NCBI GenBank assembly: GCA_002173095.1
Contig: NHBK01000025.1
Location: 1,045-65,044 of the forward strand
DNA length: 64,000 nt
Direction of reading: 5' to 3'
Source of the DNA: Hyphomonadaceae bacterium TMED5
GTDB lineage: Bacteria; Pseudomonadota; Alphaproteobacteria; Caulobacterales; Hyphomonadaceae
This document shows, piece after piece, positions 46,703-55,554 of the stretch. How positions within the stretch are numbered: position 1 is the stretch's first letter; each line of letters begins with the position of its first letter. The position numbers and the translations under genes are program-made. The notes below the pieces were generated by a model. That model was not told the origin of the DNA and made no database searches. It saw only the letters and a list, made by a program, of their open reading frames with translations.

Positions 46703-48181
46703 ATGACTGATCTTACAGCGCTCACTCTGTCAGACGCTCTGGATGGGCTGAATTCGAAAGAGTTTTCATCTGAAGAGATCACGACGTCATTCATTCAGGC
46801 CATCGAAGCGGCAAACCCTTCTTTGAACGCATATGTTGTGCAGACCCCTGAAAAGGCGATCAGCATGGCAAAAGCGTCTGACGAACGCCGCGCTAAGGGC
46901 GAAGCCGGGCTTCTGGATGGCGCGCCGCTGGGGATTAAAGACCTTTTCTGTACAGAAGGCGTTCGCACGACAGCGTGTTCTCATATTCTGGGCGAGTTCA
47001 CACCGCCATACGAAAGCACGGTCACAGCAAACCTCTGGCGCGAAGGCGCGGTTATGCTGGGCAAGCTCAACATGGACGAGTTCGCGATGGGCTCTTCCAA
47101 CGAGACCTCTTACTATGGTGATGTGATCAACCCATGGCGCCGTAATGATGGCGGCAATGCAAAGCTGACCCCAGGTGGTTCATCTGGTGGGTCTGCTTCT
47201 GCTGTAGCTGCTGATCTTTGCCTCGCCGCGACGGCATCCGATACGGGTGGTTCCATTCGTCAGCCTGCAAGCTTCACCGGCACTGTTGGCATCAAGCCGA
47301 CATACGGCCGTGCAAGCCGCTTCGGCATGGTTGCGTTTGCCTCATCACTCGATCAGGCGGGGCCAATTGCGAAGTCTGTCAAAGATGCAGCGCTGATGCT
47401 GAACGTTATGTGCAGCCACGACCAGAAGGATTCGACTTCCCTCAAGGTAGAGCAGCCGGATTGGACGAAAGCGGTTGGCGAGCCTGTTAAAGGAATGAAA
47501 ATTGGTGTGCCTAAGGAATACCGCGTCGACGGTATGCCAGAAGAGATTGAAAAGCTCTGGCAGCAGGGCATTGATTGGCTGAAAGAAGCCGGTTGCGAGA
47601 TTGTTGATGTCAGCCTTCCGCACACGAAATACGCTCTGCCGGCATATTACATCGTTGCGCCAGCTGAGGCGTCTTCCAACCTCGCGCGTTATGACGGTAT
47701 GCGTTACGGCCTGCGCGAAGATGGCGGCAATCTGACTGAAATCTATCAGAACACACGAGCGGATGGCTTTGGTGCTGAAGTTAAGCGCCGACTGATGATC
47801 GGTACTTATGTGCTGTCTGCGGGATATTACGATGCGTACTATCTGAAAGCCCAGAAGGTGCGCACGAAAATTCTTCAGGATTTCAAAAACGTATTCGAAG
47901 AAGTTGATGCACTGCTTACGCCGACTTGCCCGTCTTCAGCTTTCGCGCTGGGCGAGCGAAATGACGATCCGATCGCGATGTATCTGAATGACGTCTTCAC
48001 AGTGACGGCTAACCTGGCGGGTCTGCCGGGTATCTCTGTACCTGTGGCGCAGGACTCTCAAGGCCTGCCTATGGGGCTTCAGGTGATCGGTAAGGCGCTT
48101 GATGAGTCGGCTTGTCTGCGCGTTGCTGCGCAGCTGGAAACCTCCTCAGGCTTCAATGCGAAGCCTGGGAAGTGGTGGTAA
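46703..48181 (+). CDS. gatA: Glu-tRNA(Gln)/Asp-tRNA(Asn) amidotransferase subunit A
   Basis: The glutaminase/amidase subunit of 492 residues. The Ser-cisSer-Lys triad is visible: the Lys in [11 protein letters not shown] and the two Ser in [15 protein letters not shown] and [13 protein letters not shown]. The C-terminal [34 protein letters not shown] is typical. The ATG at 46703 is preferred over 46670 by homology. The upstream 219 bases hold a small CTACCA/TGGTAG inverted repeat and no gene. Confidence 0.96.
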   Translation: MTDLTALTLSDALDGLNSKEFSSEEITTSFIQAIEAANPSLNAYVVQTPEKAISMAKASDERRAKGEAGLLDGAPLGIKDLFCTEGVRTTACSHILGEFTPPYESTVTANLWREGAVMLGKLNMDEFAMGSSNETSYYGDVINPWRRNDGGNAKLTPGGSSGGSASAVAADLCLAATASDTGGSIRQPASFTGTVGIKPTYGRASRFGMVAFASSLDQAGPIAKSVKDAALMLNVMCSHDQKDSTSLKVEQPDWTKAVGEPVKGMKIGVPKEYRVDGMPEEIEKLWQQGIDWLKEAGCEIVDVSLPHTKYALPAYYIVAPAEASSNLARYDGMRYGLREDGGNLTEIYQNTRADGFGAEVKRRLMIGTYVLSAGYYDAYYLKAQKVRTKILQDFKNVFEEVDALLTPTCPSSAFALGERNDDPIAMYLNDVFTVTANLAGLPGISVPVAQDSQGLPMGLQVIGKALDESACLRVAAQLETSSGFNAKPGKWW

Positions 48182-48184
48182 GCC

Positions 48185-49039
48185 TTAAAGCTGAGTGACG
48201 GGGATCTTGATATAAGTTTTCCCGTCATCTTCTTTCGGTGGCAGAGCGCCGCCGCGAATATTCACTTGCAGTGATGGCAGAATGAGCCGCGGCGCAGAGA
48301 GCGTTGCGTCGCGCTTTGTGCGCATGGCGACAAACTCATTCTCGCTAATGCCGTCATGAACGTGCTTGTTGGACTTTTTCTGGTTCGCAACGGTCGTCTC
48401 CCAGACATATTCAGTCCGGCCTTCCGGCAAATAATCATGACCGACGAAAATGCGGGTGTCCTCTGGAAGAGAGAGGATTTTCTGTATCGACTGATACAGC
48501 GTCGCTGCATCCCCGCCGGGGAAGTCAGCACGCGCCGTGCCATAGTCTGGCATGAAGAGCGTGTCACCCACGAAGGCTGCATCTCCGATCACATAGGTCA
48601 GGCAGGCAGGGGTGTGTCCTGGTGTGTGCAGCACGCGGGCTTTCAGATTACCGATTGAAAACTCTTCGCCTTCCTTGAACAGGTCATCGAAATCGTGACC
48701 GTCAGTCAGCAGGTCGGTTGCGTTAAAGCGCGGCTTGAAAACAGACTGAACTGTCGTGATTTCTGCGCCAATCCCATAGGGCACGCCCATTTTACGGCGC
48801 ACATAATCGGCAGAGGAGAGGTGGTCAGCATGTGCATGCGTATCCAGAACGCGCACAAGCTTGAACCCTTCAGCTTCCACATAGCTGAGAATGGCATCAA
48901 TTGAAGTCGTGCGGAGCTTTCCGTCATTCGGGGAATAGTCCCAGACAGGATCAATGATCGCAGCCTCATGCGTCTCTGTATCGGCCACCACATAGGTGAT
49001 GGTGTTTGTGTCGTTGTCGAAGAAACCTTTGACGAACAT
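48185..49039 (-). CDS. Metallo-beta-lactamase-fold persulfide dioxygenase-like protein
   Basis: A 284-residue MBL hydrolase with THAHADHLSSA, HTPGHTPACLTYVIGD, FVGDTLFMPDYGTARADFPGG and FVGHDYLPEG, which is the ETHE1/Blh pattern. ETHE1-type enzymes oxidise glutathione persulfide to sulfite with a single iron. AGGAGG precedes the ATG. It is divergent from a rhodanese and a TauE/SafE exporter, the gene set seen in sulfide-detoxification loci. The regulator is not in the window. Confidence 0.9.
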   Translation of the reverse strand: MFVKGFFDNDTNTITYVVADTETHEAAIIDPVWDYSPNDGKLRTTSIDAILSYVEAEGFKLVRVLDTHAHADHLSSADYVRRKMGVPYGIGAEITTVQSVFKPRFNATDLLTDGHDFDDLFKEGEEFSIGNLKARVLHTPGHTPACLTYVIGDAAFVGDTLFMPDYGTARADFPGGDAATLYQSIQKILSLPEDTRIFVGHDYLPEGRTEYVWETTVANQKKSNKHVHDGISENEFVAMRTKRDATLSAPRLILPSLQVNIRGGALPPKEDDGKTYIKIPVTQL

Positions 49040-49059
49040 GATTTGCCTCCTGTTTGAGG

Positions 49060-49110
49060 TTTAAATATTAGAACTTGCGAAAATATCAATATAAAATATA
49101 TGAAGAAGGT
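49060..49110. promoter_or_regulatory. AT-rich control region of the sulfide cassette
   Basis: The region between the divergent MBL and rhodanese genes contains ATATT and AATAT half-sites (about 49065 and 49084) and further TATA-rich sequence. BigR, the ArsR-like persulfide sensor, binds AT-rich palindromes in equivalent loci. A BigR-type operator here is inference. Confidence 0.35.
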
Positions 49111-49171
49111 GCAGACCTTCAATCGGGACGTCTGAAATCCGCAAGGGTTCAACAAGTTAAAGAGGCAGTTG

Positions 49172-49570
49172 ATGAAATCGGTATCACCACGACAGGCAAT
49201 GCGGGATGTGGAAGCAGGCAAAGCCACGCTGGTGGATGTGCGCGAACCCGGCGAAACGGCTAGCCTTGCCATTGATGGTGCTATGCTGTGTCCATTGTCC
49301 CGTCTGGGGCAGGTGGACCTTACCTTGCCGAACAATCAGACGGCCATTTTCTTCTGTCGGTCTGGCATGCGCACAAACATGAATTCGGGCCGTCTTGCCT
49401 CACTTCATTCTGGCAAATCTGTGATGATGGATGGTGGCATCTCAGCCTGGGCGGGCAATGATCTTCCCGTCATTCGTGGTAAAGCTGGGTTCATGGACAA
49501 GGCCAGACCGGTTCTGTTCGTAGTCGGTGCGGTATTGCTCCTCAGCGCTGTTATGAGCGCGATAAACTGA
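49172..49570 (+). CDS. Membrane-anchored rhodanese-like sulfurtransferase
   Basis: A 132-residue protein. The rhodanese domain carries VDVREPGE and the active-site Cys in IFFCRSGMRTNMNS, and ends with GGISAWAGNDLPV. A C-terminal hydrophobic anchor follows (ARPVLFVVGAVLLLSAVMSAI). The start is ATG 49172 with GAGG 6 bases upstream; the TTG before it is not needed. It probably moves persulfide sulfur at the inner face of the membrane, beside the TauE-type exporter gene 12 bases downstream. Confidence 0.88.
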   Translation: MKSVSPRQAMRDVEAGKATLVDVREPGETASLAIDGAMLCPLSRLGQVDLTLPNNQTAIFFCRSGMRTNMNSGRLASLHSGKSVMMDGGISAWAGNDLPVIRGKAGFMDKARPVLFVVGAVLLLSAVMSAIN

Positions 49571-49582
49571 TGAGATGATGCG

Positions 49583-50371
49583 ATGATTGAGCTGACCCTC
49601 TACGTTATTCTGACGGCCCTCGCGAGCGGGATTATCATTGGGATATTCCTCTCTACTTTCGGCGGCGGCGGAAGCGTGCTCGCAGCTCCATTGCTCTTGT
49701 ATTTTGTTGGCCTGACGGACCCGCATCTCGCTATCGGTACATCGGCGCTCTCTGTCGCCATTACAGCGTTTATGAGCATGCTGGGGCATTGGAAGGGCGG
49801 TCGTGTGAAATGGCCCTGCGCACTCGTCTTTGGCAGTTTCGGTCTTATCGGTTCGATTATCGGCTCCAGCGTTGCCAAAGTGATTGATGGCGACGCGCTA
49901 TTGCTGGCGTTTGCTATTGCCATGCTGGCGATCGGCCTTTCCATGTTCCGCAAATCCACCACGGTTGGGGACGCATCTGTCCAGATCAACTGGTTCTATG
50001 CGCGCCGCCTGATGCCTTTGGGCCTTCTGGTGGGCTTTGCTGCGGGCTTTTTTGGTATTGGTGGGGGCTTCCTGATCGTACCGGGGCTGATGCTCGCGAC
50101 CGGCATGCCTATCACGCTCGCATCTGCGTCTTCGCTCGTATCCGTGACGATCTTTGGCATTGCGACAGCGGGCAACTATGCGCTGGCGGGCTGGGTCGAT
50201 TGGCGCCTTGCCGGATTGCTGGTTGCAGGTGGCTTTCTGGGCGGTCTGGTGGGGCAGAGAATCGCCAAGCTTCTGACGAATCGTATCGCGCTTGCCCGAA
50301 ATGGATTTGCCGCACTCATCTGTGTTGTTGCGGTTTATGTTGGCTGGCAGGCAGTTTCTGCTTTCGTTTAG
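49583..50371 (+). CDS. TauE/SafE-family sulfite/sulfur exporter
   Basis: A 262-residue permease with about eight hydrophobic segments. Family motifs are FLSTFGGGGSVLAAPLLLYFVGLTDPHLAIGTSALSVAI and GFFGIGGGFLIVPGLMLATGMPITLASASSLV. The clustering with a persulfide dioxygenase and a rhodanese suggests export of sulfite or thiosulfate made by those enzymes. The direction and substrate are inferred. Confidence 0.9.
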   Translation: MIELTLYVILTALASGIIIGIFLSTFGGGGSVLAAPLLLYFVGLTDPHLAIGTSALSVAITAFMSMLGHWKGGRVKWPCALVFGSFGLIGSIIGSSVAKVIDGDALLLAFAIAMLAIGLSMFRKSTTVGDASVQINWFYARRLMPLGLLVGFAAGFFGIGGGFLIVPGLMLATGMPITLASASSLVSVTIFGIATAGNYALAGWVDWRLAGLLVAGGFLGGLVGQRIAKLLTNRIALARNGFAALICVVAVYVGWQAVSAFV

Positions 50372-50469
50372 GGCCATTCGCCGAAACTTCAGCGTATTTC
50401 ATTGGCGAAAGGTATGGAACGTTAAGGCCAAACTCGCTATCAGGAGCATGAAATGGAGATTTGTGCCGT

Positions 50470-51987
50470 ATGAGCGAGCGTACCCCTTACATTATCGAAG
50501 GCGAAACAGGTGACTGGGAAGTGGTGATGGGCCTTGAGGTCCACGCTCAGGTCGCCAGCAATGCGAAACTGTTTTCCGGCGCGCCGACGAATTTCGGAGC
50601 CGATCCGAACTGCAATGTGAGCCTCGTCGACGCGGCCATGCCGGGCATGCTGCCTGTGATCAACCAGGGCTGTGTACGCGAAGCGGTTAAGACGGGCCTC
50701 GGCCTGAATGCGAAGATCAATCTCTGGTCCCGCTTTGACCGTAAGAACTATTTCTATCCTGACCTTCCGCAAGGCTATCAGATTTCTCAATTCCAGCACC
50801 CGATTGTGGGTGAGGGCGAAATCGAAGTCGAAGCAGATGACGGCTACACCTTTACGGTTGGCATCGAGCGTCTGCACCTTGAGCAGGATGCGGGTAAGTC
50901 CATTCACGATCTCGATCCGAATGCGACCTATGTGGACCTGAACCGGTCCGGCGTGGCACTGATGGAAATCGTCTCCAAGCCAGATATTCGTTCCCCGCAG
51001 GAAGCAGCTGCTTACCTGAAGAAACTCCGTGCGATCGTCGTGGCGCTTGGCTCCAGCGATGGCGACATGGAGAAGGGCAATCTGCGCGCGGACGTGAACG
51101 TATCAGTCTGCCCGAAAGGCAATTACGAGAAGTTTCGTGAGACCGGCGATTTCAGCTTCCTCGGCACACGTCGTGAAATCAAAAACATGAACTCTTTCCG
51201 CTTCATCCAGCAAGCGATTGAGTATGAAGCAAACAATCAGGTCGACCGCCTGGAACGCGGTGAGAAGATTGATCAGGAAACCATTCTGTTCGACACGACG
51301 ACGGGCGAAACCCGGTCTATGCGCTCCAAAGAGGATGCGCATGACTATCGCTACTTCCCGGACCCGGATCTTTTGCCGCTCGAGCTCGATCAGGCCTGGG
51401 TTGATGAAATCCGTGCGACGCTCCCTGAGCTGCCTGATGAGAAGAAGCAACGCTTCATGACGGATTATGGCCTGCAGGCCTATGACGCGGGCGTTCTGGC
51501 CGCCGACTATGAGCGCGCAGACTATTTCGAAGCGGTCGCTAAAGGCCGTGACGGCAAAATGGCTGTGAACTGGGTCGCAAACGAATTGTTTGGCCGCCTT
51601 AACAAGGAAGGCCTTTCAATCTCTGAAAGCCCTGTCAGCGCCGAACATCTCGGTGGACTGCTCGATCTCATCAAGTCGGGCGAGATTTCAGGCAAGATCG
51701 CCAAAACCGTCTTTGAGAAAGTCTGGGATGGCGAAGGTGCGCCTGCTGATATCGTCGAAAAAGAAGGCCTGAAACAGGTATCTGATACCGGCGCGATCGA
51801 GAAGATTGTTGACGATATTATCGCCAACAATCCTAAGCAGGTTGAGCAGGTTCAGGCGCAAAAGGCCGAAGGTCACGCCAAGCCTAAGGCGCTTGGCTGG
51901 TTTGTCGGTCAGGTCATGAAGGCCAGCCAGGGCAAAGCAAACCCTCAGGCTGTGAACGAGATCCTGAAGTCCAAGCTGGACCTCTGA
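50470..51987 (+). CDS. gatB: Glu-tRNA(Gln)/Asp-tRNA(Asn) amidotransferase subunit B
   Basis: The tRNA-binding and kinase subunit of 505 residues. It shows [44 protein letters not shown] and the C-terminal YqeY-like helical tail. The ATG at 50470 is used; a TTG three codons upstream is the alternative. It is separated from gatA by the sulfide cassette, so it probably has its own promoter in 50372-50469. Confidence 0.96.
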   Translation: MSERTPYIIEGETGDWEVVMGLEVHAQVASNAKLFSGAPTNFGADPNCNVSLVDAAMPGMLPVINQGCVREAVKTGLGLNAKINLWSRFDRKNYFYPDLPQGYQISQFQHPIVGEGEIEVEADDGYTFTVGIERLHLEQDAGKSIHDLDPNATYVDLNRSGVALMEIVSKPDIRSPQEAAAYLKKLRAIVVALGSSDGDMEKGNLRADVNVSVCPKGNYEKFRETGDFSFLGTRREIKNMNSFRFIQQAIEYEANNQVDRLERGEKIDQETILFDTTTGETRSMRSKEDAHDYRYFPDPDLLPLELDQAWVDEIRATLPELPDEKKQRFMTDYGLQAYDAGVLAADYERADYFEAVAKGRDGKMAVNWVANELFGRLNKEGLSISESPVSAEHLGGLLDLIKSGEISGKIAKTVFEKVWDGEGAPADIVEKEGLKQVSDTGAIEKIVDDIIANNPKQVEQVQAQKAEGHAKPKALGWFVGQVMKASQGKANPQAVNEILKSKLDL

Positions 51988-51996
51988 TCGGTCCTT

Positions 51997-52209
51997 CTAG
52001 CTTTTAACAATTCTGAGCCGCGTGCCCTGATCGTCTCCGTCATCGAACGGACCGAGCAGGGCAGCTGCATAATTTTGCGAAAATAAGGGCCTTTTAGGCA
52101 AGTCGAGGATCCATTCATCTTCCGGGTCGGTTGGGACTTCCGGATTGGTGAAAACGAGGCGTGGAAAAGGTTTGTCCATGTCTGAACTCGGCAGATTAGG
52201 TTTCTGCAT
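51997..52209 (-). CDS. Small hypothetical protein
   Basis: A 70-residue acidic protein with no recognised family. GGAAG lies 9 bases upstream of the ATG at 52209. The sequence PRLVFTNPEVPTDPEDEWILDLPKRPLF has no membrane segment or Cys. A second Met at residue 11 is possible. It lies between convergent gatB and the divergent cysH leader. The call rests on the ribosome site and the gap it fills. Confidence 0.4.
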   Translation of the reverse strand: MQKPNLPSSDMDKPFPRLVFTNPEVPTDPEDEWILDLPKRPLFSQNYAAALLGPFDDGDDQGTRLRIVKS

Positions 52210-52258
52210 TCAGGTTAACTTCCGCGCGATAACCATTGGTTCAGGCTAACCAGAAATC

Positions 52259-52440
52259 TTAAGAATTCCTGTCAGCTGGGCGTTAAGGTTAACACGAATT
52301 ACGTGTTTGTTAGTCATAAGCTCTATCCGCGTTAGGATAGAATTTCTAATGCATGGCTTATGAAAACAGCCATTCAATCGAGAGGCCCTAACAGACATAT
52401 TGCATGCTGAAACAGATGCATGGTCGTTGATGTGAAATCG
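52259..52440 (+). promoter_or_regulatory. cysH upstream region with several short inverted repeats
   Basis: The 271 bases between the small gene and cysH carry ACACG-AATTA-CGTGT (about 52290) and CTATCC-GCGTTA-GGATAG (about 52322-52339). They are AT-richer than the flanks. I see no known riboswitch. They may hold a cysH operator or leader. Confidence 0.3.
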
Positions 52441-52480
52441 TATTTTCGCAGAGCGCCAGAAACAAAATTGGTGAATTGGC

Positions 52481-53257
52481 ATGGTCCAGGAAAAAATCAG
52501 CGCAGTTCTTGCGGGCGAAAGCACCAAAGAGCGTGTAGCGAGCCTAAATGCTCGTTGGCGGACGATTCAGGCTGAGCGGGTTTTGAGGCTGGCTTTGCTG
52601 GAAGAATTTCCAGGAAGAATAGCTGTGAGTTCTTCGTTTGGGACGGAATCAGCGGTGCTTTTGCACCTTGTGTCCCGCGTTTATAAGGCAGCACCCGTGC
52701 TCTTTCTGGATACCGGTAAACATTTTCCAGAGACGATTGCCTATCGCGACGAGCTGATCGAGCGCCTCGGATTACGTGATGTACGCATTGTTCGTCCGCT
52801 CGAGAATGAACTGAATGATGAGGACCCTAAAGGTGACCTCCATAAGTTTGATTTCGACGCGTGCTGTGCGCTTCGTAAGGTTCGTCCACTCGAATATGCA
52901 ATGGATGACTTTGATGCATGGATCACGGGCCGTAAACGCTATCAGAACACAGACCGTGAAGATCTGCCGATCTTTGAACTGGACACGACGGGCAAGGTAA
53001 AGGTCAATCCACTGGCCAACTGGACGCCGACAGACCTTCAAACCTATTTCAGCGAGCATGACCTGCCGCGTCACCCGCTGGAAGCTAAAGGGTATCGCTC
53101 CATTGGCTGTGAGCCGTGCACATCGCCCGTGGCAGAAGGTGAAGACCCGCGGGCAGGGCGTTGGCGCGAAAGCGAAAAAACTGAATGCGGTATTCACGTG
53201 ACTGCGGACGGCAAAGTTGTTCGCACACGTCTGATTGATACCAGCGAACGCGTATAA
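52481..53257 (+). CDS. cysH: Phosphoadenylyl/adenylyl-sulfate reductase
   Basis: Reduces activated sulfate to sulfite with thioredoxin. The 258-residue protein has SSSFGTESAVLLHL (PP-loop-type), the Cys pair in DACCALRKVRPLEYAM, CEPC in SIGCEPCTSPV and the C-terminal ECGIHV. The CC plus CxxC set for a 4Fe-4S cluster makes it the APS-reductase-like bacterial type. No other cys genes adjoin. It ends 87 bases before a terminator. Confidence 0.95.
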   Translation: MVQEKISAVLAGESTKERVASLNARWRTIQAERVLRLALLEEFPGRIAVSSSFGTESAVLLHLVSRVYKAAPVLFLDTGKHFPETIAYRDELIERLGLRDVRIVRPLENELNDEDPKGDLHKFDFDACCALRKVRPLEYAMDDFDAWITGRKRYQNTDREDLPIFELDTTGKVKVNPLANWTPTDLQTYFSEHDLPRHPLEAKGYRSIGCEPCTSPVAEGEDPRAGRWRESEKTECGIHVTADGKVVRTRLIDTSERV

Positions 53258-53344
53258 TATCCGGGGCGCAGATTTCTTACAGATCTGTGTCTTGGAACGC
53301 GCAAAAACCTGAGCTATCCACTCGGTCATCCAGGATCATGTAAC

Positions 53345-53385
53345 GACTGCGTGATGTATGAATGCATCACTCAGTCCTCTTTTTT
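53345..53385 (+). terminator. Terminator after cysH
   Basis: The arms GACTGCGTGATG and CATCACTCAGTC pair with one internal mismatch and are followed by TCTTTTTT. It lies between cysH and the DUF481 gene. Confidence 0.75.
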
Positions 53386-53483
53386 CTGTGATTTTGAAAG
53401 TTGTACCTGCTTTTTGCCTCATTAGAGCTAGATAGCAGGCCAAAGATTTTGACCCTGATGCGGATTCTCAGAAAGGACACGTT

Positions 53484-54221
53484 ATGCGCGTTTGTTTAGT
53501 TGCTCTCTCCAGTCTTGTTTTAGCCCTGCCTGCAACTGCGCAGATTGCAGGATGGAGCGGAGAAGGCTCTTTCAGCGCATCAACGTCTTCAGGAAATACC
53601 GAAACAACTCAGCTCGGTCTGGGTGTTGATATGGACTATGAGCGCGGACGCTGGACGTTCGGCTTCACAGGTTCTGCCGATTACGGTGAAACCGATGGTG
53701 TCGAAACTCAGAATAAGTATCTGGTAAGCGGTACGGCTGATGCTCAAATCCGTGACCGCCTTTTCGGCTTTGGTCAGGCGCAGTATGAAGCGAACGAATT
53801 TTCAGGCTATGAGCACCGTATCTTCGTCGGTGGCGGTCTGGGCTATGACATCTTTGATGCAGATGGTCTGTCCTGGTCAGTTCGTGGTGGTCCGGGTTTC
53901 AAAATTGATGAAATGCGCCCGACTGTGACCGACGGTGTCGTTACTGAGCCCGGTGAGACCGTTGAGTCGATCTCCTTCCTTGCCAGCTCGGACTTTTCCT
54001 ATGCTTTTAACGACAATGTCGACATGACGAATACAAGCAGCGCGATCTACTCTGAAGAGACAACACAGCTTGTAAACACAATCGCGGTCACAGCGGTCCT
54101 CACCGATGCTCTGTCAGCCCGTATGTCTTTTGATGTGCGTCATGACACCAACCCGCAGGAGGGCTTTGAGGCAACCGATACGACAACCAAAGTATCACTT
54201 GTTTATCGCTTCGGTGGCTAA
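53484..54221 (+). CDS. DUF481-family outer-membrane barrel protein
   Basis: A 245-residue exported protein with a signal peptide ending LPATAQ. The mature part is the DUF481 pattern (GWSGEGSFSASTSSGNTETTQLGLGVDMDYERGRWTF ... VSGTADAQIRDRLFGFGQAQYE) with alternating strands, ending in the barrel signature VSLVYRF. Homologues include E. coli YdiY. Function unknown. AAAGGAC precedes the ATG. Confidence 0.9.
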   Translation: MRVCLVALSSLVLALPATAQIAGWSGEGSFSASTSSGNTETTQLGLGVDMDYERGRWTFGFTGSADYGETDGVETQNKYLVSGTADAQIRDRLFGFGQAQYEANEFSGYEHRIFVGGGLGYDIFDADGLSWSVRGGPGFKIDEMRPTVTDGVVTEPGETVESISFLASSDFSYAFNDNVDMTNTSSAIYSEETTQLVNTIAVTAVLTDALSARMSFDVRHDTNPQEGFEATDTTTKVSLVYRFGG

Positions 54222-54270
54222 CAAAAAATCCGATGCTGTGGCACCGGATTTCTTTGATCAATTGATAGAA

Positions 54271-54297
54271 GGAGAGCTGAAAGGCTCTCCTTTTTTT
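54271..54297 (+). terminator. Strong terminator after the DUF481 gene
   Basis: The 7-bp stem GGAGAGC / GCTCTCC with a six-base loop is followed by seven T residues. A weaker AAATCCG/CGGATTT pair lies at 54224-54251. Confidence 0.88.
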
Positions 54298-54300
54298 GTA

Positions 54301-55440
54301 TCAGAGTGTTGGGTTGATCAGGAATTTCTCACCCGTTGCTTTCGCATCATAAGCGCGCGCAATCTCTGGGTTCAGTACATCACGGAGAGAAATCTCCTGA
54401 GAATAATGGCTCGCAAATGTCGTTTTCAGTTCGCGTACGACGCGTTGGCGCAGGCGGTCACGGCCTTCAGAACCAATACGCTGCAGGAATGGTGTGAGCA
54501 GCCAGCCGCCGCAGCCCCAGGCCATGCCTACGCCGGCAGGCAGGACTGTCGGGCTAAGGTCCAGACGACCGTAGACATAGACTTGCTTATGCTGCGCAGA
54601 ACCATAACGGCTATATTCTTTTGCCGTGCGGTTTACCGCTGCTTCCATCGCAATGAGGATCTGACCAGCAAGTGGTCCACCGCCAATTGCGTCAAAGCCG
54701 AGCGTCGCGCCCGTTTCCGCGAGGGCGTCAATCAGGTCAGCCATGAAGGTGTCTGATGTGGAATTGACGATATATTTCGCGCCGATATTGCGCAGAATTT
54801 CTTCCTGCTCTGGCTTGCGAACGATATTCACCAGATCGATGCCATCAGCGATACAGATTTTATTGAGCATCTGACCGAGGTTGGACGCAGCTGCTGTATG
54901 AACGAGTGCCTTATGGCCTTCGAGTTTCATCGTTTCCGGGAAAGAAAGAGATGTGAGTGGGTTCACAAAACAGGAAGCGCCATCACGCGGTGTCGCATCG
55001 TCCGGCAGGGCCAGACACTGCGCGATATGAACCTTGCGATATTCTGTGTACATATCGCCGCCCAGGATAGCGACGGTTTTGCCGAGCAGCGCTTGCGCCT
55101 CAGGTGAGTTGCCGGCAGCCACAACGACGCCTGCGCCTTCATTGCCAACCGGAAGAGATTTATCCATTCGGGCGCCCATGGCGCGCATTCCAGCCTGGCT
55201 GATATCTGCCGTCAGTACCGGGCGCTCGTCGCTGCCGCTGACGCGAGCGGTAGAGAGGTCGGCCGGGCCAATAAGCAGGCCAAGATCAGACGGGTTGATT
55301 GGGGTCGCTTCGACGCGAACCACGACTTCTTCAGAGCCGGGTGCTTCTAGTTCGACTTCGGCGAGTGAAAGCTCAAGCACGCCTTCTGGCTTGATATGCG
55401 TTCGAAGCTGAAGCGTTTTGAGTGGAAAATCGACGGACAT
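54301..55440 (-). CDS. Medium-chain dehydrogenase/reductase, quinone-oxidoreductase-like
   Basis: A 379-residue MDR protein. The N-terminal part has EVVVRVEATPINPSDLGLLIGPADL and PVGNEGAGVVVAAG, followed by a Rossmann domain with LVHTAAASNLGQMLNKI and LGFDAIGGGPLAGQI. Structural zinc Cys residues are absent, so it is nearer the zinc-less quinone or enone reductases. The substrate is unknown. GGGAG precedes the ATG. Confidence 0.88.
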   Translation of the reverse strand: MSVDFPLKTLQLRTHIKPEGVLELSLAEVELEAPGSEEVVVRVEATPINPSDLGLLIGPADLSTARVSGSDERPVLTADISQAGMRAMGARMDKSLPVGNEGAGVVVAAGNSPEAQALLGKTVAILGGDMYTEYRKVHIAQCLALPDDATPRDGASCFVNPLTSLSFPETMKLEGHKALVHTAAASNLGQMLNKICIADGIDLVNIVRKPEQEEILRNIGAKYIVNSTSDTFMADLIDALAETGATLGFDAIGGGPLAGQILIAMEAAVNRTAKEYSRYGSAQHKQVYVYGRLDLSPTVLPAGVGMAWGCGGWLLTPFLQRIGSEGRDRLRQRVVRELKTTFASHYSQEISLRDVLNPEIARAYDAKATGEKFLINPTL

Positions 55441-55506
55441 TTGTATCTCCCTTAGACATCTATCTGATGGTTATTATGTCTATGGGGTATCGTCATTCAG
55501 GCGCGT

Positions 55507-55540
55507 CGTCACCCCAAAAGTTATTCTGTTCGGGGTGACG
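55507..55540. repeat. Inverted repeat CGTCACCCC / GGGGTGACG
   Basis: A perfect 9-bp inverted repeat with a 16-base loop lies between the efflux outer-membrane gene stop (55555) and the dehydrogenase start (55440), both on the minus strand. It could be the terminator of the efflux operon, without a long T-run. Confidence 0.5.
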
Positions 55541-55554
55541 ATGCCTGAGAAGCA

